Shown piece after piece: positions 7,127 to 13,699 of a stretch of DNA of 26,161 nt (its first letter is position 1; every line of letters begins with the position of its first letter). A program made the translations under genes and the position numbers. Location of the stretch: positions 1 to 26,161 of IMG/VR virus record IMGVR_UViG_3300029893_000024; one strand, given 5' to 3'. The stretch is from a virus. A model generated the notes under the pieces. That model did no database searches. It was not told where the DNA came from and saw only the letters and a program-made list of their open reading frames with translations.

Positions 7127-7659
7127 ATAGGAACAAAAAATATATCGATTTAACAAGCCAAAAATTTGGAAGATTATTGGTAATCGCATTTAGCCGTATT
7201 GATAAAAATAGACAAGCATTATGGTTTTGCAAATGCAATTGTGGGAAGATAAAAGAAATTAGAGCTAACTCATTAAGGGGAAATTTAACGAAATCTTGCG
7301 GTTGTCTGCACGATGAAATAACAAAGAAAGTTGGTCATAATAATAGTTCTCATGGACATACAAAAAATCATATCACATCAAAAACTTTTAATTCTTATGC
7401 TGCGATGTTACAGCGTTGTTACTACGTTAAGAATAACCGCTATATGCTTTACGGTGGACGTGGTATTAAAGTTTGTGATAAATGGCTTGGTGCAAAAGGA
7501 TTCCAAAATTTTCTTACAGATATGGGAGAGAGGCCGGAAGGAAAAACACTTGATCGTATTAATGTAAACGGTAATTATGAACCCGGTAATTGTAGATGGA
7601 GCACAGCAAAAGAGCAAGCTAATAACAGAAGATCAAATCAACAATTACTATCGATCTAA
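7123..7659 (+). CDS. HNH-type homing endonuclease-like protein with zinc-binding N-terminus
   Basis: The 178-aa protein opens with FGRLLVI followed by a Cys cluster CKCNCG (36-41) and SCGC (58-61), a zinc-binding module. The second half has the signature YGGRGIKVCDKW (110-121), then F-LTDMG-RP-G-TLDRINVNGNYEPGNCRW (from about 130 to 159), ending in EQANNRR. These motifs belong to phage HNH/AP2-associated endonuclease-like proteins, which behave as mobile genes or nick DNA. A related gene follows at 8835 and an N-terminal remnant at 15667, so the family has spread within this genome. It overlaps the preceding gene by ATGA. Confidence 0.8.
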   Translation: MNRNKKYIDLTSQKFGRLLVIAFSRIDKNRQALWFCKCNCGKIKEIRANSLRGNLTKSCGCLHDEITKKVGHNNSSHGHTKNHITSKTFNSYAAMLQRCYYVKNNRYMLYGGRGIKVCDKWLGAKGFQNFLTDMGERPEGKTLDRINVNGNYEPGNCRWSTAKEQANNRRSNQQLLSI

Positions 7660-7660
7660 A

Positions 7661-8068
7661 ATGAAAAAACCAAACTTGATAACACAATCGGACTTATGGG
7701 ATTACTTAGATCAACTGCACAAGAAATTTTCTGAAGTACTTGAGGCAAAGAATTTGGAAGGGACTTTACTACTGAATGAAATCGTCGAGGATTTACGATG
7801 TAATTATGATTGGCTCATCAAACAAATTAAAGAAGGGAACCTAAAAGCATATTTCTTAAAAGATACGGATAGAAAAAGGGGAGGATGGAGAGTAGAAAAA
7901 AAGGATTATAAAGAATTCAAGAAACAACTCCAATTCGATCCGACTCGCGAAGAATATGTTTTTATACGACCAGTAGAAAGCATTGTTAAAGAATTTCAAT
8001 TGGAAAGAGGACTAACCAATAAAAATAATTCGAAAAGAAAGATGAGGAATTCATGCTTGAGTCAATAA
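7661..8068 (+). CDS. excisionase-like winged-helix DNA-binding protein
   Basis: From the ATG at 7661, two bases after the previous stop, the product has 135 residues. The central part YDWLIKQIKEGNLKAY, a short basic loop, then GGWRVEKKDYKEF has the MerR/excisionase pattern: recognition helix, a turn with Lys-Ala-Tyr, a wing, and an acidic-aromatic helix ending in EF. Phage excisionases (recombination directionality factors) commonly have this fold, and an early-operon place suits one. A further in-frame start upstream at 7577 would overlap the previous gene and is less likely. The partner would be the integrase at 996-2381; this pairing is inferred. Confidence 0.6.
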   Translation: MKKPNLITQSDLWDYLDQLHKKFSEVLEAKNLEGTLLLNEIVEDLRCNYDWLIKQIKEGNLKAYFLKDTDRKRGGWRVEKKDYKEFKKQLQFDPTREEYVFIRPVESIVKEFQLERGLTNKNNSKRKMRNSCLSQ

Positions 8069-8190
8069 CAGAATTTCTTACAGGTATAGACTTTGGGTGG
8101 TGGATCTTAATTGCACTGATATTCTTCATCTTGATCTTTGGTCCAATTGCATATCAGATATTAAAAGAACAATTCAAGGATATGATATGA
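8053..8190 (+). CDS. single-span small membrane protein, 45 aa
   Basis: A GAGG ribosome binding site lies five bases before the ATG at 8053. The 45-residue product has one clear membrane helix (about residues 15-35, WWILIALIFFILIFGPIAY) and a short Lys/Glu-rich cytoplasmic tail. It overlaps the end of the preceding gene by 16 bases and shares an ATGA junction with the next small gene. Two tiny membrane proteins in tandem recall phage holin-like or host-membrane-acting peptides, but an early operon is an unusual place for lysis genes. Function unknown. Confidence 0.6.
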   Translation: MLESITEFLTGIDFGWWILIALIFFILIFGPIAYQILKEQFKDMI

Positions 8191-8294
8191 TTGAAAATAG
8201 TTTAGTCAAAATTATACTCTCACTGCTATTACTCATTGCATTTACATTGTTTGGATTACAGATAACCAAAAAAGAAAAGAAGGAGAATAAATAA
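8187..8294 (+). CDS. single-span small membrane protein, 35 aa
   Basis: The ATG at 8187 overlaps the stop of the previous small gene (ATGA), and the stop overlaps the next start at 8294. The product is one hydrophobic helix (VKIILSLLLLIAFTLFGLQI) followed by a strongly basic tail of Lys and Glu. A longer frame opens upstream from 8097, but the coupled start is better supported. It may act with the preceding 45-aa protein; nothing in the sequence shows a function. Confidence 0.5.
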   Translation: MIENSLVKIILSLLLLIAFTLFGLQITKKEKKENK

Positions 8295-8584
8295 TGGGAT
8301 TTGCGAATCTCGATGTCAGTCGTCATCCGGGTTTTTTATCAGCACAAAGATATTATGAAAACATGGAGCCGTCAGATGTGCCGGTAAAAGAGAAAACTTT
8401 AAGAGAAAAAATTGATTGTACATCTCTTTCAAAATTGGCAACGATAAAAAAAATCTTACTAAAAAGATTAGAATATGAAAACGTGAATTATCTATTAGAA
8501 TGCGTGGAAGATGCTTGTAATGATAAAAACAAATGGAATGATTTTCTCAAAGAGGAAATTGAACCAATTCTTTCTTATAAATAA
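8294..8584 (+). CDS. hypothetical protein, 96 aa
   Basis: A good Shine-Dalgarno site (AAGGAG) lies seven to eight bases before the ATG at 8294. The soluble, charged 96-residue product begins MGFANLDVSRHPGFLSAQRYYENM and continues with mostly helical sequence (KLATIKKILLKRLEYENVNYL). I recognise no domain. It is the last tightly coupled gene of the early cluster before a 71-base gap with a hairpin. Confidence 0.55.
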   Translation: MGFANLDVSRHPGFLSAQRYYENMEPSDVPVKEKTLREKIDCTSLSKLATIKKILLKRLEYENVNYLLECVEDACNDKNKWNDFLKEEIEPILSYK

Positions 8585-8585
8585 A

Positions 8586-8617
8586 GAACCGGCGACCGCA
8601 AAGCGATCAACCGGCTC
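8586..8617 (+). other. stable hairpin in an intergenic gap
   Basis: CCGG at 8589-8592 pairs with CCGG at 8611-8614, and GACCGC (8594-8599) pairs with GCGATC (8603-8608) with one mismatch around an AAA loop. Outer G-C and A-T pairs extend the stem. No T tract follows, so it is not a standard terminator. It may stabilise or process the early transcript. Confidence 0.4.
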
Positions 8618-8655
8618 AATTGTACAACGTGACAGTTCAAAGATATGGAGTAGAC

Positions 8656-8838
8656 ATGACTTTTTCAACCTACAAACTAAACGCCCACCAGTTTTTGATT
8701 TATATTGAAGATGGAAGGGTAAAGCATCAAGTTACAGCTGATAAATGCACAATAGGAACAATAGCAATTTGCTATGCATACGCTATCGGCTACAGAGTCA
8801 AAAAAATAATCAAATCATTAATCAGGATTTTAACATGA
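8656..8838 (+). CDS. hypothetical protein, 60 aa
   Basis: I chose the ATG at 8656 because GGAG lies five bases upstream; an in-frame ATG at 8620 lacks such a site. The 60-aa product starts MTFSTYKLNAHQFLIYIEDG, has a mildly hydrophobic middle (GTIAICYAYAIGY) and a basic end. No domain is recognised. Its stop overlaps the start of the following endonuclease-like gene by ATGA. Confidence 0.5.
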   Translation: MTFSTYKLNAHQFLIYIEDGRVKHQVTADKCTIGTIAICYAYAIGYRVKKIIKSLIRILT

Positions 8839-9275
8839 CAAGACATGGGATGAGTAAGACAAAATTTTATGGTGTTTGGAAATCAATGCGTAAAAGATGC
8901 TTCTACGAGAAAGGGATTGCATATCAAAATTATGGCGGGAGAGGGATCACTATTTGTAAAAGTTGGTTCGATAGTTTTGAAAATTTTTATGCTGACATGT
9001 TTCCAAGTTATAAGCCAGGACTTTCGCTTGATAGAATCAATAATGATGGTAATTATGAACCTTCGAATTGTAGGTGGGTTGATGCAAAACAACAAGTCAA
9101 TAATAGAAGAATCACATATAATGCTAAGGGTTACCAATATATAAAAGGTAAATATAGAGTCAGAATTAAAATCGGGAACAGAACAATTCATGTTGGAATG
9201 TTTGGAAACAAAGAAATTGCAAAACAAAAATATATAGAAGCGAAAAAACAATATTCAATCGCTTCAATTAATTAG
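8835..9275 (+). CDS. HNH-AP2 endonuclease-like protein
   Basis: From the coupled ATG at 8835 the protein has 146 residues. It carries the same core as the gene at 7123: YGGRGITICKSW, then LSLDRINNDGNYEPSNCRW and QQVNNRR. Instead of the N-terminal zinc module it has a C-terminal AP2-type DNA-binding segment (about residues 97-138: GKYRVRIKIGNRTIHVGMFG, then KEIAKQKYIEAKKQY). The combination of HNH-like core and AP2 domain is typical of phage homing endonucleases. It ends the early cluster and is followed by a well-formed ribosome binding site for the recombination genes. Confidence 0.8.
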   Translation: MTRHGMSKTKFYGVWKSMRKRCFYEKGIAYQNYGGRGITICKSWFDSFENFYADMFPSYKPGLSLDRINNDGNYEPSNCRWVDAKQQVNNRRITYNAKGYQYIKGKYRVRIKIGNRTIHVGMFGNKEIAKQKYIEAKKQYSIASIN

Positions 9276-9301
9276 TTCCAATAAACTAAATGGAGGACAA
9301 C

Positions 9302-9988
9302 GTGACACTGCCAAAACTCACTGAAATTGATGTTCTAAATACCGATATCAAAACGGTATTGGAGAACGATCCGAATTATCTCGAACTGATCGAGAGCATT
9401 GACAAAGCTCTCGAAGAAAGTTCCATGATCGTAGTTGTAACAGAATCAGATGTTGCAGTTGCAGCCAATTTCATTTCGAATTTCAAAAAGATTGAAAAAC
9501 GAATTGAATCATACCGGAAGGAACTCGTTCAGCCACTTATGGAAAAGAAAGCTGATATAGATTCCTTTTTCAAAGAAATCCCTAACCGATTTAATAATGA
9601 ATTAAAACGATTGAACAAAGAGGTTCTGGATTTTAAAATTAAGCTACAAGATGAAGCGCGCAAAAAAGCAATTGAAGAAAGAAAACGGCTTGAAGAAGAA
9701 GCTCTTCAGAGTGCAATCAAGGAAGGTCGTGATGAACCGGCGATTATTCCTGAAATAATTCCTCAGACAAAGAAAATCTCCGAAATGAATGCTGCAAAAG
9801 TTCATACACGGAAAACAAAAACTATTACAATCATAAATGAAGCTCTAATACCCCGCGAATACCTGATGCCGGATGAACAAAAAATACGTGCTGAAAGAAT
9901 GAAGTATGAAGCATGTAATGAGGATGGTAGTCTGGTAAAATCGACTATCCCTGGTGTAGAGTTCACTTTTAATGAATCAGTGGTGTGA
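9302..9988 (+). CDS. coiled-coil phage protein of the recombination module (DUF1351-like)
   Basis: I set the start at the GTG at 9302 because GGAGG (9292-9296) stands five bases before it. An in-frame ATG at 9290 would place that site inside the gene. The 228-aa product has a long charged coiled coil (about residues 50-150, with RKELVQPLMEKK and EERKRLEEEAL). A C-terminal domain follows, with the pattern KTKTITIINEALIPREYL and later YEACNEDGSLVKSTIPGVEF. This resembles DUF1351-type proteins that accompany phage single-strand annealing proteins and RecB/Cas4-like nucleases, which is the context here. Its exact role is unknown. Confidence 0.65.
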   Translation: MTLPKLTEIDVLNTDIKTVLENDPNYLELIESIDKALEESSMIVVVTESDVAVAANFISNFKKIEKRIESYRKELVQPLMEKKADIDSFFKEIPNRFNNELKRLNKEVLDFKIKLQDEARKKAIEERKRLEEEALQSAIKEGRDEPAIIPEIIPQTKKISEMNAAKVHTRKTKTITIINEALIPREYLMPDEQKIRAERMKYEACNEDGSLVKSTIPGVEFTFNESVV

Positions 9989-9996
9989 GGTGAATT

Positions 9997-10245
9997 ATGA
10001 AATATGAAGAAATGAAAGAACGCACTCGAAAAATTGAATCGTTGAAAACTGAACTCGAACGATTAGAGAAAATAAAAAGAATGACAGGTTTTTCAACCGT
10101 AAGAATCAGTGTCCCCGGCAACCGAGATGAAGTTAGTATCCAATATTCAACATTCAATGACCTCATCCCACTTTCTATGATTCAAGCATTTGCAACAAAA
10201 AAAGCAATCGAAATTGAAGAAGAAATCAAAGAGTTAGAGAAATGA
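9997..10245 (+). CDS. small coiled-coil protein, 82 aa
   Basis: The 82-aa product consists of a helical start rich in Lys and Glu (RTRKIESLKTELERLEKIKR), a short beta-like middle and another Glu/Lys helix at the end (IEIEEEIKELEK). GAGGTGAATT before the ATG gives a fair ribosome binding site. It overlaps the following nuclease gene by ATGA at 10242-10245 and probably acts in the same recombination module. No family is recognised. Confidence 0.6.
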   Translation: MKYEEMKERTRKIESLKTELERLEKIKRMTGFSTVRISVPGNRDEVSIQYSTFNDLIPLSMIQAFATKKAIEIEEEIKELEK

Positions 10246-11018
10246 ATTCGGATAATACTACATATCTCCGCCCAACAGGGATCAATACCTTTCTGGATTG
10301 TTCGGCAAAGTATCTCTTCCAGGAAATTGAGAGGATTGAAACGCCGAACAAATCCTATCTCGCTTTTGGATCCTCAATTCATAAAACGCTTGAAGCAAAC
10401 TTTGCTCAGAAGATCGATACAAAAACTGATTTACCAATTGATGAAGCAAAAGAAATTTTCTCAGAAGTTTTTGAGGATGAATTCAGAAAAGTAGACAGGA
10501 TGGATCTTGAAGAAGAAAAACCCGGGACGATGAAAGATCAAGGAGTTAAACTAATTCAAAAATATCAGCAAGAAATTGCTCCAAGGATTATCCCGGTAGC
10601 TGTTGAGCAAAGAATAAAGGTAACATTCAAAGGGTACGATTATGGATTGGCCGGAACGATAGATCTCTATGATGCTGATTCAGTAATTATTGATCATAAA
10701 ACTACTTCAAAAAAAATTAACGGAAATATCCCGGAAGGTTATAAAAGACAGCTTTCGGGATATGCATTGTTAGAAGAAGCAACCGGAAGGAAAGTTAATG
10801 GGGCACGAATAGATTATTTCAAACGAGATTCAACTGAAATAAGACATTTAACTGTGCCGATTGACAAAGAGCATTTCCTTTCGATGTTTCAAAGTATTGG
10901 CGATGCCATTAAAAAAGGTGTCTTTATTCCAAACCGCAATTCGTTCCTATGTTCAAAACGCTACTGCAAATTTTATGCAGAGTGCGAAAAGAAATTTGGT
11001 GGAACAGTAAAAAATTAA
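10242..11018 (+). CDS. Cas4/RecB-like PD-(D/E)XK exonuclease with Fe-S cluster cysteines
   Basis: The 258-aa protein has the RecB-family nuclease motifs: LAFGSSIHKTLE (with His47), GTIDLYD (Asp141 region) and VIIDHKTTSK (Asp-x-Lys), followed by the Q-x-x-x-Y motif in KRQLSGYALL. Cys20 near the start and C237, C242 and C248 at the end reproduce the one-plus-three cysteine layout that binds a 4Fe-4S cluster in Cas4 and AddB nucleases. Here there are no CRISPR genes. Between a coiled-coil protein and a candidate annealing protein it should act as the 5'-3' exonuclease of a phage recombination pair, analogous to lambda exo or RecE. Confidence 0.85.
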   Translation: MNSDNTTYLRPTGINTFLDCSAKYLFQEIERIETPNKSYLAFGSSIHKTLEANFAQKIDTKTDLPIDEAKEIFSEVFEDEFRKVDRMDLEEEKPGTMKDQGVKLIQKYQQEIAPRIIPVAVEQRIKVTFKGYDYGLAGTIDLYDADSVIIDHKTTSKKINGNIPEGYKRQLSGYALLEEATGRKVNGARIDYFKRDSTEIRHLTVPIDKEHFLSMFQSIGDAIKKGVFIPNRNSFLCSKRYCKFYAECEKKFGGTVKN

Positions 11019-11032
11019 AGGAGATAAAACTT

Positions 11033-12106
11033 ATGAGTAATAATGTCGAAGTATTAGACGTACATGAAATAAACAGCAATCCAACTGATCTCATTCAATC
11101 ACACGGATTGATGCAGGTTAAAGCCCAGTATACAACTGCAATCCAGGTGGTAAAGAAAAGAGATCTCAATCAAGTCATTGCATCTGTAGAGAATGAAGCT
11201 GCAATTGCAGGTGAAGAATTCTTCTACAACTATCCACAAGGTGGAAATAGAATTGAGGGAATTGCAATAGGTGGTGCACTGATCATTGCCCGGGTGTTTG
11301 GTAATTGCGCAATAAATACCAGACCGATTGAGTATGCAGACAAGTACATAGTTCATGCAGATTTCATTGACTTTGAGACCGGTTTCAATCTTACAAGATC
11401 CTATATGGGAAAGAAGAAAACTCTTAAGAATAAATCTGGAAAGGCAATATATGAGCCAGAGCGCAACGATGAAATCGTTTATCAGATTATCACTTCGAAA
11501 GCAATTCGGAATGTAGTTTCCAATGGTGTCCCTAAATATCTCATAACTAAAGGGATCGCCGCTGCAAAATCTAATATCCGGAAAAAACTCGAGCAAATGG
11601 GAAAAGAAAAAGCGGTTACAATTATTCTAAAACGAGCCGGGGAAGCCAAGATTCCAGTTGATAGAGTAGAAGAAAACTTTGGGAAAAAGGATTCATGGGA
11701 TATTGATAAGATGATAATGGTGATCGGTGCAATTAGAATGGTTGAGGAAGGATATGGAACCATTAACGATGCATTCCCGAAAGGTGGATTACCTGAAACA
11801 GAGGAACCGGAAGATCAGAAAAATGAACAATCTCCCGAACAATCGAAAGCAGAAAGTAAAACCCCGGAAGTTCAATCAGTACAAACAGATGAAAAGAAGA
11901 AGCCCGAACCAATTGCTCTAACACCTGAGGATTGGGAAAATCCTATTAAGGTAATTGCAAAGATCGAATCGATAACCGATCCAAAAGAGCTCGCTTCATT
12001 TAAGAAGGAGAATAAAAACAAACTACAGGCATTCTCCGGAAAAGATCATGATGCAATTCAAGGTGCATTAACAACACAAGAACAAAAAATTAAGAACGGT
12101 CATTGA
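11033..12106 (+). CDS. candidate phage single-strand annealing (recombination) protein
   Basis: The ATG at 11033 has AAAGGAG seven bases upstream; an in-frame extension to 10949 overlaps the nuclease gene and is rejected. The 357-aa product has a conserved-looking core (about residues 25-200) with GGNRIEGIAIGGALIIARVFGN, a pattern I know from phage proteins encoded beside Cas4-like or RecB-like nucleases. A Pro/Glu/Lys-rich linker (about 265-310) follows, then a short C-terminal domain. By context it is the RecT/Red-beta counterpart to the preceding exonuclease. The family assignment is from memory and context, not from a catalytic signature. Confidence 0.6.
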   Translation: MSNNVEVLDVHEINSNPTDLIQSHGLMQVKAQYTTAIQVVKKRDLNQVIASVENEAAIAGEEFFYNYPQGGNRIEGIAIGGALIIARVFGNCAINTRPIEYADKYIVHADFIDFETGFNLTRSYMGKKKTLKNKSGKAIYEPERNDEIVYQIITSKAIRNVVSNGVPKYLITKGIAAAKSNIRKKLEQMGKEKAVTIILKRAGEAKIPVDRVEENFGKKDSWDIDKMIMVIGAIRMVEEGYGTINDAFPKGGLPETEEPEDQKNEQSPEQSKAESKTPEVQSVQTDEKKKPEPIALTPEDWENPIKVIAKIESITDPKELASFKKENKNKLQAFSGKDHDAIQGALTTQEQKIKNGH

Positions 12107-12173
12107 CCGTAGTTACCCCTAATCGGTGAAAGCTATTAGGCAGTATCAATGCCTTCTAAAGTGAGTAACCGGT
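12106..12173 (+). ncRNA. candidate structured RNA element (three-stem fold)
   Basis: Directly after the preceding stop codon the sequence folds into a closed structure. The outer stem is ACCG (12106-12109) with CGGT (12170-12173), continued by GTTAC (12112-12116) with GTAAC (12165-12169), nine pairs in all around a two-base bulge. Inside, CCTAAT (12118-12123) pairs with ATTAGG (12135-12140), and GGCA (12139-12142) can pair with TGCC (12150-12153). The last two stems compete for the same two G residues. It matches no riboswitch or ribozyme consensus I can recall and is not followed by a T tract. It lies 79 bases upstream of the replication initiator gene. Confidence 0.45.
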
Positions 12174-12189
12174 TTAATTAACGTAAGAG

Positions 12190-12210
12190 GTGAAACGTGA
12201 GACGTGAAAA
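12190..12210 (+). repeat. tandem heptamer repeat, three copies
   Basis: GTGAAAC, GTGAGAC and GTGAAAA follow one another without gaps at 12190-12210, between the candidate structured RNA and the replication initiator gene. GAGGTGAAACGTG also resembles a ribosome binding site plus GTG start of a 20-codon frame, which I do not accept as a gene. The repeat could be a small protein-binding array or a simple-sequence leftover. Confidence 0.5.
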
Positions 12211-12251
12211 GAAATTGTTTTATATCTGTGATTTGAAGGAGCGAGGGCTTA

Positions 12252-13124
12252 ATGGCTAAAAGATTGACTGACACTGATAAGTGGTTAAAAATATGGTTCC
12301 GAAAACTTTCACCAATAAAAAAATGCTTTTGGGATTACATTACAGATAATTGTGATCATGCCGGTATATGGGAAGTAGATTTTGAAACTGCTGGACATTT
12401 TATCGGTGGTGAAATTAATTCGGATGAAATTAAAGAAGCATTTGCAAAACAGATAATAGAATTTGCCGATGGGAAAAGATGGTACATTAAAGACTTCATT
12501 GAGTTCCAATACAGCTGCACAATTAATGAATTGAACCCTAAAAATAAACTTCATGCCTCAGTTATTAAATTACTTCAAAAACATAATATTTATGAATTAG
12601 TTGAAGGGGTTAACAAGGGGTTATCGAGCCCCTTGCAAGGGGTTAAGGATAGGAATAAGAATATTAATAAGAATAAGGATAAGGATAAAGAAAAAGAAGG
12701 GGGTGTGGGGGAAACCAAACCGCCGGAAGAATCTGAAGAACCGGTTAAGACCGAATATTTTGAAGCACATTTCCATCAATGCCTACCAGTCGAATTTTTA
12801 GAAACATGGAGAAAATATATTAATCATCAAACAGAAGCCGGTGTTAAAATAAACCGGCATAATGTTATGAGTCACCTTAAAGCATTCAAGGAATGTTACC
12901 AGAACGGAATTTCTCCGCCTGAATTATTGGAAGCATTTCAGCAGTCAAGTCACAAAGGATTGTATTGGATCAGTAAAAATTTAATAAAGGAAAAAGAAGA
13001 TGGGAAAAATAACTCAGATAGCAGAAGCACTAAACAAAGTGGTAGCAGATATAGGAAACCCGTCGGAGAATTTGACATCACCGGAGATAACGAATATCAC
13101 TATGAAACCTTTAAGCAGAAGTAA
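12252..13124 (+). CDS. phage replication initiator (DnaD/O-like)
   Basis: The 290-aa protein starts with a winged-helix-like domain (about residues 1-110) whose sequence WLKIWFRKLSPIKKCFWDYI, then DNCDHAGIWEVDF, follows the pattern of phage replication organisers that bind the origin. A low-complexity Lys/Asn/Asp/Glu linker (about 133-160) leads to a C-terminal helical part with WRKYINHQTEAG and ISPPELLEAFQQ. AAGGAG stands 13 bases before the ATG. It overlaps the DnaC-like gene and precedes it, the normal initiator-loader order. Iteron-like repeats occur inside its own coding sequence. Confidence 0.75.
   Translation: MAKRLTDTDKWLKIWFRKLSPIKKCFWDYITDNCDHAGIWEVDFETAGHFIGGEINSDEIKEAFAKQIIEFADGKRWYIKDFIEFQYSCTINELNPKNKLHASVIKLLQKHNIYELVEGVNKGLSSPLQGVKDRNKNINKNKDKDKEKEGGVGETKPPEESEEPVKTEYFEAHFHQCLPVEFLETWRKYINHQTEAGVKINRHNVMSHLKAFKECYQNGISPPELLEAFQQSSHKGLYWISKNLIKEKEDGKNNSDSRSTKQSGSRYRKPVGEFDITGDNEYHYETFKQK
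12604..12700 (+). other. candidate replication origin inside the initiator gene
   Basis: AAGGGGTTA occurs three times in direct orientation, at 12604, 12615 and 12637. The spacings are 11 and 22 bases, so all copies face the same side of the helix. An inverted CCCCTT lies at 12629-12634, giving the 14-bp palindrome CCCCTTGCAAGGGG (12629-12642). From 12643 to about 12700 the top strand has no C and is almost only A, G and T, a plausible melting region. Iterons followed by an AT-rich stretch within the initiator gene is the design of lambda ori. Origin activity is inferred. Confidence 0.55.
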
Positions 13125-13686
13125 TTTAATCGGATTACCAAAATTATTTACTGAAAAAGGATTCAATAATTTTGATTGTAAAAATGATTTCTTAAAAAAC
13201 ACAGTTGAGTTCTGCAAATTATTTTATCAAAGCAAAACTGAAAAGCAAAGTCTTGTAATGTGTGGGAACGTTGGTAATGGTAAAACACACCTTGCAATTG
13301 CTATCCTAAAAAATCTCATTGAATTACCTTCGAACATGCATGGGATCAGAAAGCAGAATGCACTTTTTATTGTAGCAGACGAATTTTTTATGAGACTTAA
13401 TGATGCTGCTTATGAGAAAAAGAGCAAGCTTGATTTGATCAAGGGATGGTTAAGTAATGATGTAGTTTGTTTAGATGATCTTGGTACTTACAACATGACA
13501 AGTGCTAAGATTGAAAATTTATATACGTTTATAAACCATGCCTATCTTGAAAACAAACGGATAATTATCACTACAAATTTTGCCATGAAAGAATTTGACC
13601 AATATGATAAACGGATTGGTTCACGTTTATCTGAAATGGCTCATATAATTGCATTTCAAGAACCGGATTTTAGAAAATTAAAATAA
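13000..13686 (+). CDS. DnaC-like AAA+ helicase loader
   Basis: The 228-aa ATPase shows Walker A GNVGNGKTH (89-97), Walker B VVCLDDLG (155-162), sensor I ITTN (190-193) and the box VII arginines in RIGSRL (205-210). These are the DnaC/IstB/DnaI family marks, and it should load the host replicative helicase at the phage origin. The ATG at 13000 follows GGAAAAAGAAG and gives a 125-base overlap in another frame with the initiator gene. A later ATG at 13102 would shorten the overlap and remove 34 residues that may contact the helicase. I keep 13000 because of its better ribosome binding site. Confidence 0.9.
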   Translation: MGKITQIAEALNKVVADIGNPSENLTSPEITNITMKPLSRSNLIGLPKLFTEKGFNNFDCKNDFLKNTVEFCKLFYQSKTEKQSLVMCGNVGNGKTHLAIAILKNLIELPSNMHGIRKQNALFIVADEFFMRLNDAAYEKKSKLDLIKGWLSNDVVCLDDLGTYNMTSAKIENLYTFINHAYLENKRIIITTNFAMKEFDQYDKRIGSRLSEMAHIIAFQEPDFRKLK

Positions 13687-13699
13687 AAGGAGTTACAAC

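Noticed and set aside
8097-8294. A 65-codon frame starting at 8097
   Set aside because: Its first 30 codons run through the 45-aa membrane protein gene at 8053 in another frame, and the ATGA-coupled start at 8187 is better placed.
10242-11018. CRISPR-associated Cas4 as sign of a CRISPR locus
   Set aside because: No repeat-spacer array and no other cas gene in the window; Cas4-like nucleases are common in phage recombination modules.
12197-12259. A 20-codon GTG-started frame (MRREKKLFYICDLKERGLNG) overlapping the initiator start, with an AGAGGTG site before it
   Set aside because: Its start and ribosome site are made of the heptamer repeat, the frame is very short and no homologue is known to me. 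It could be a leader peptide but I cannot support it.
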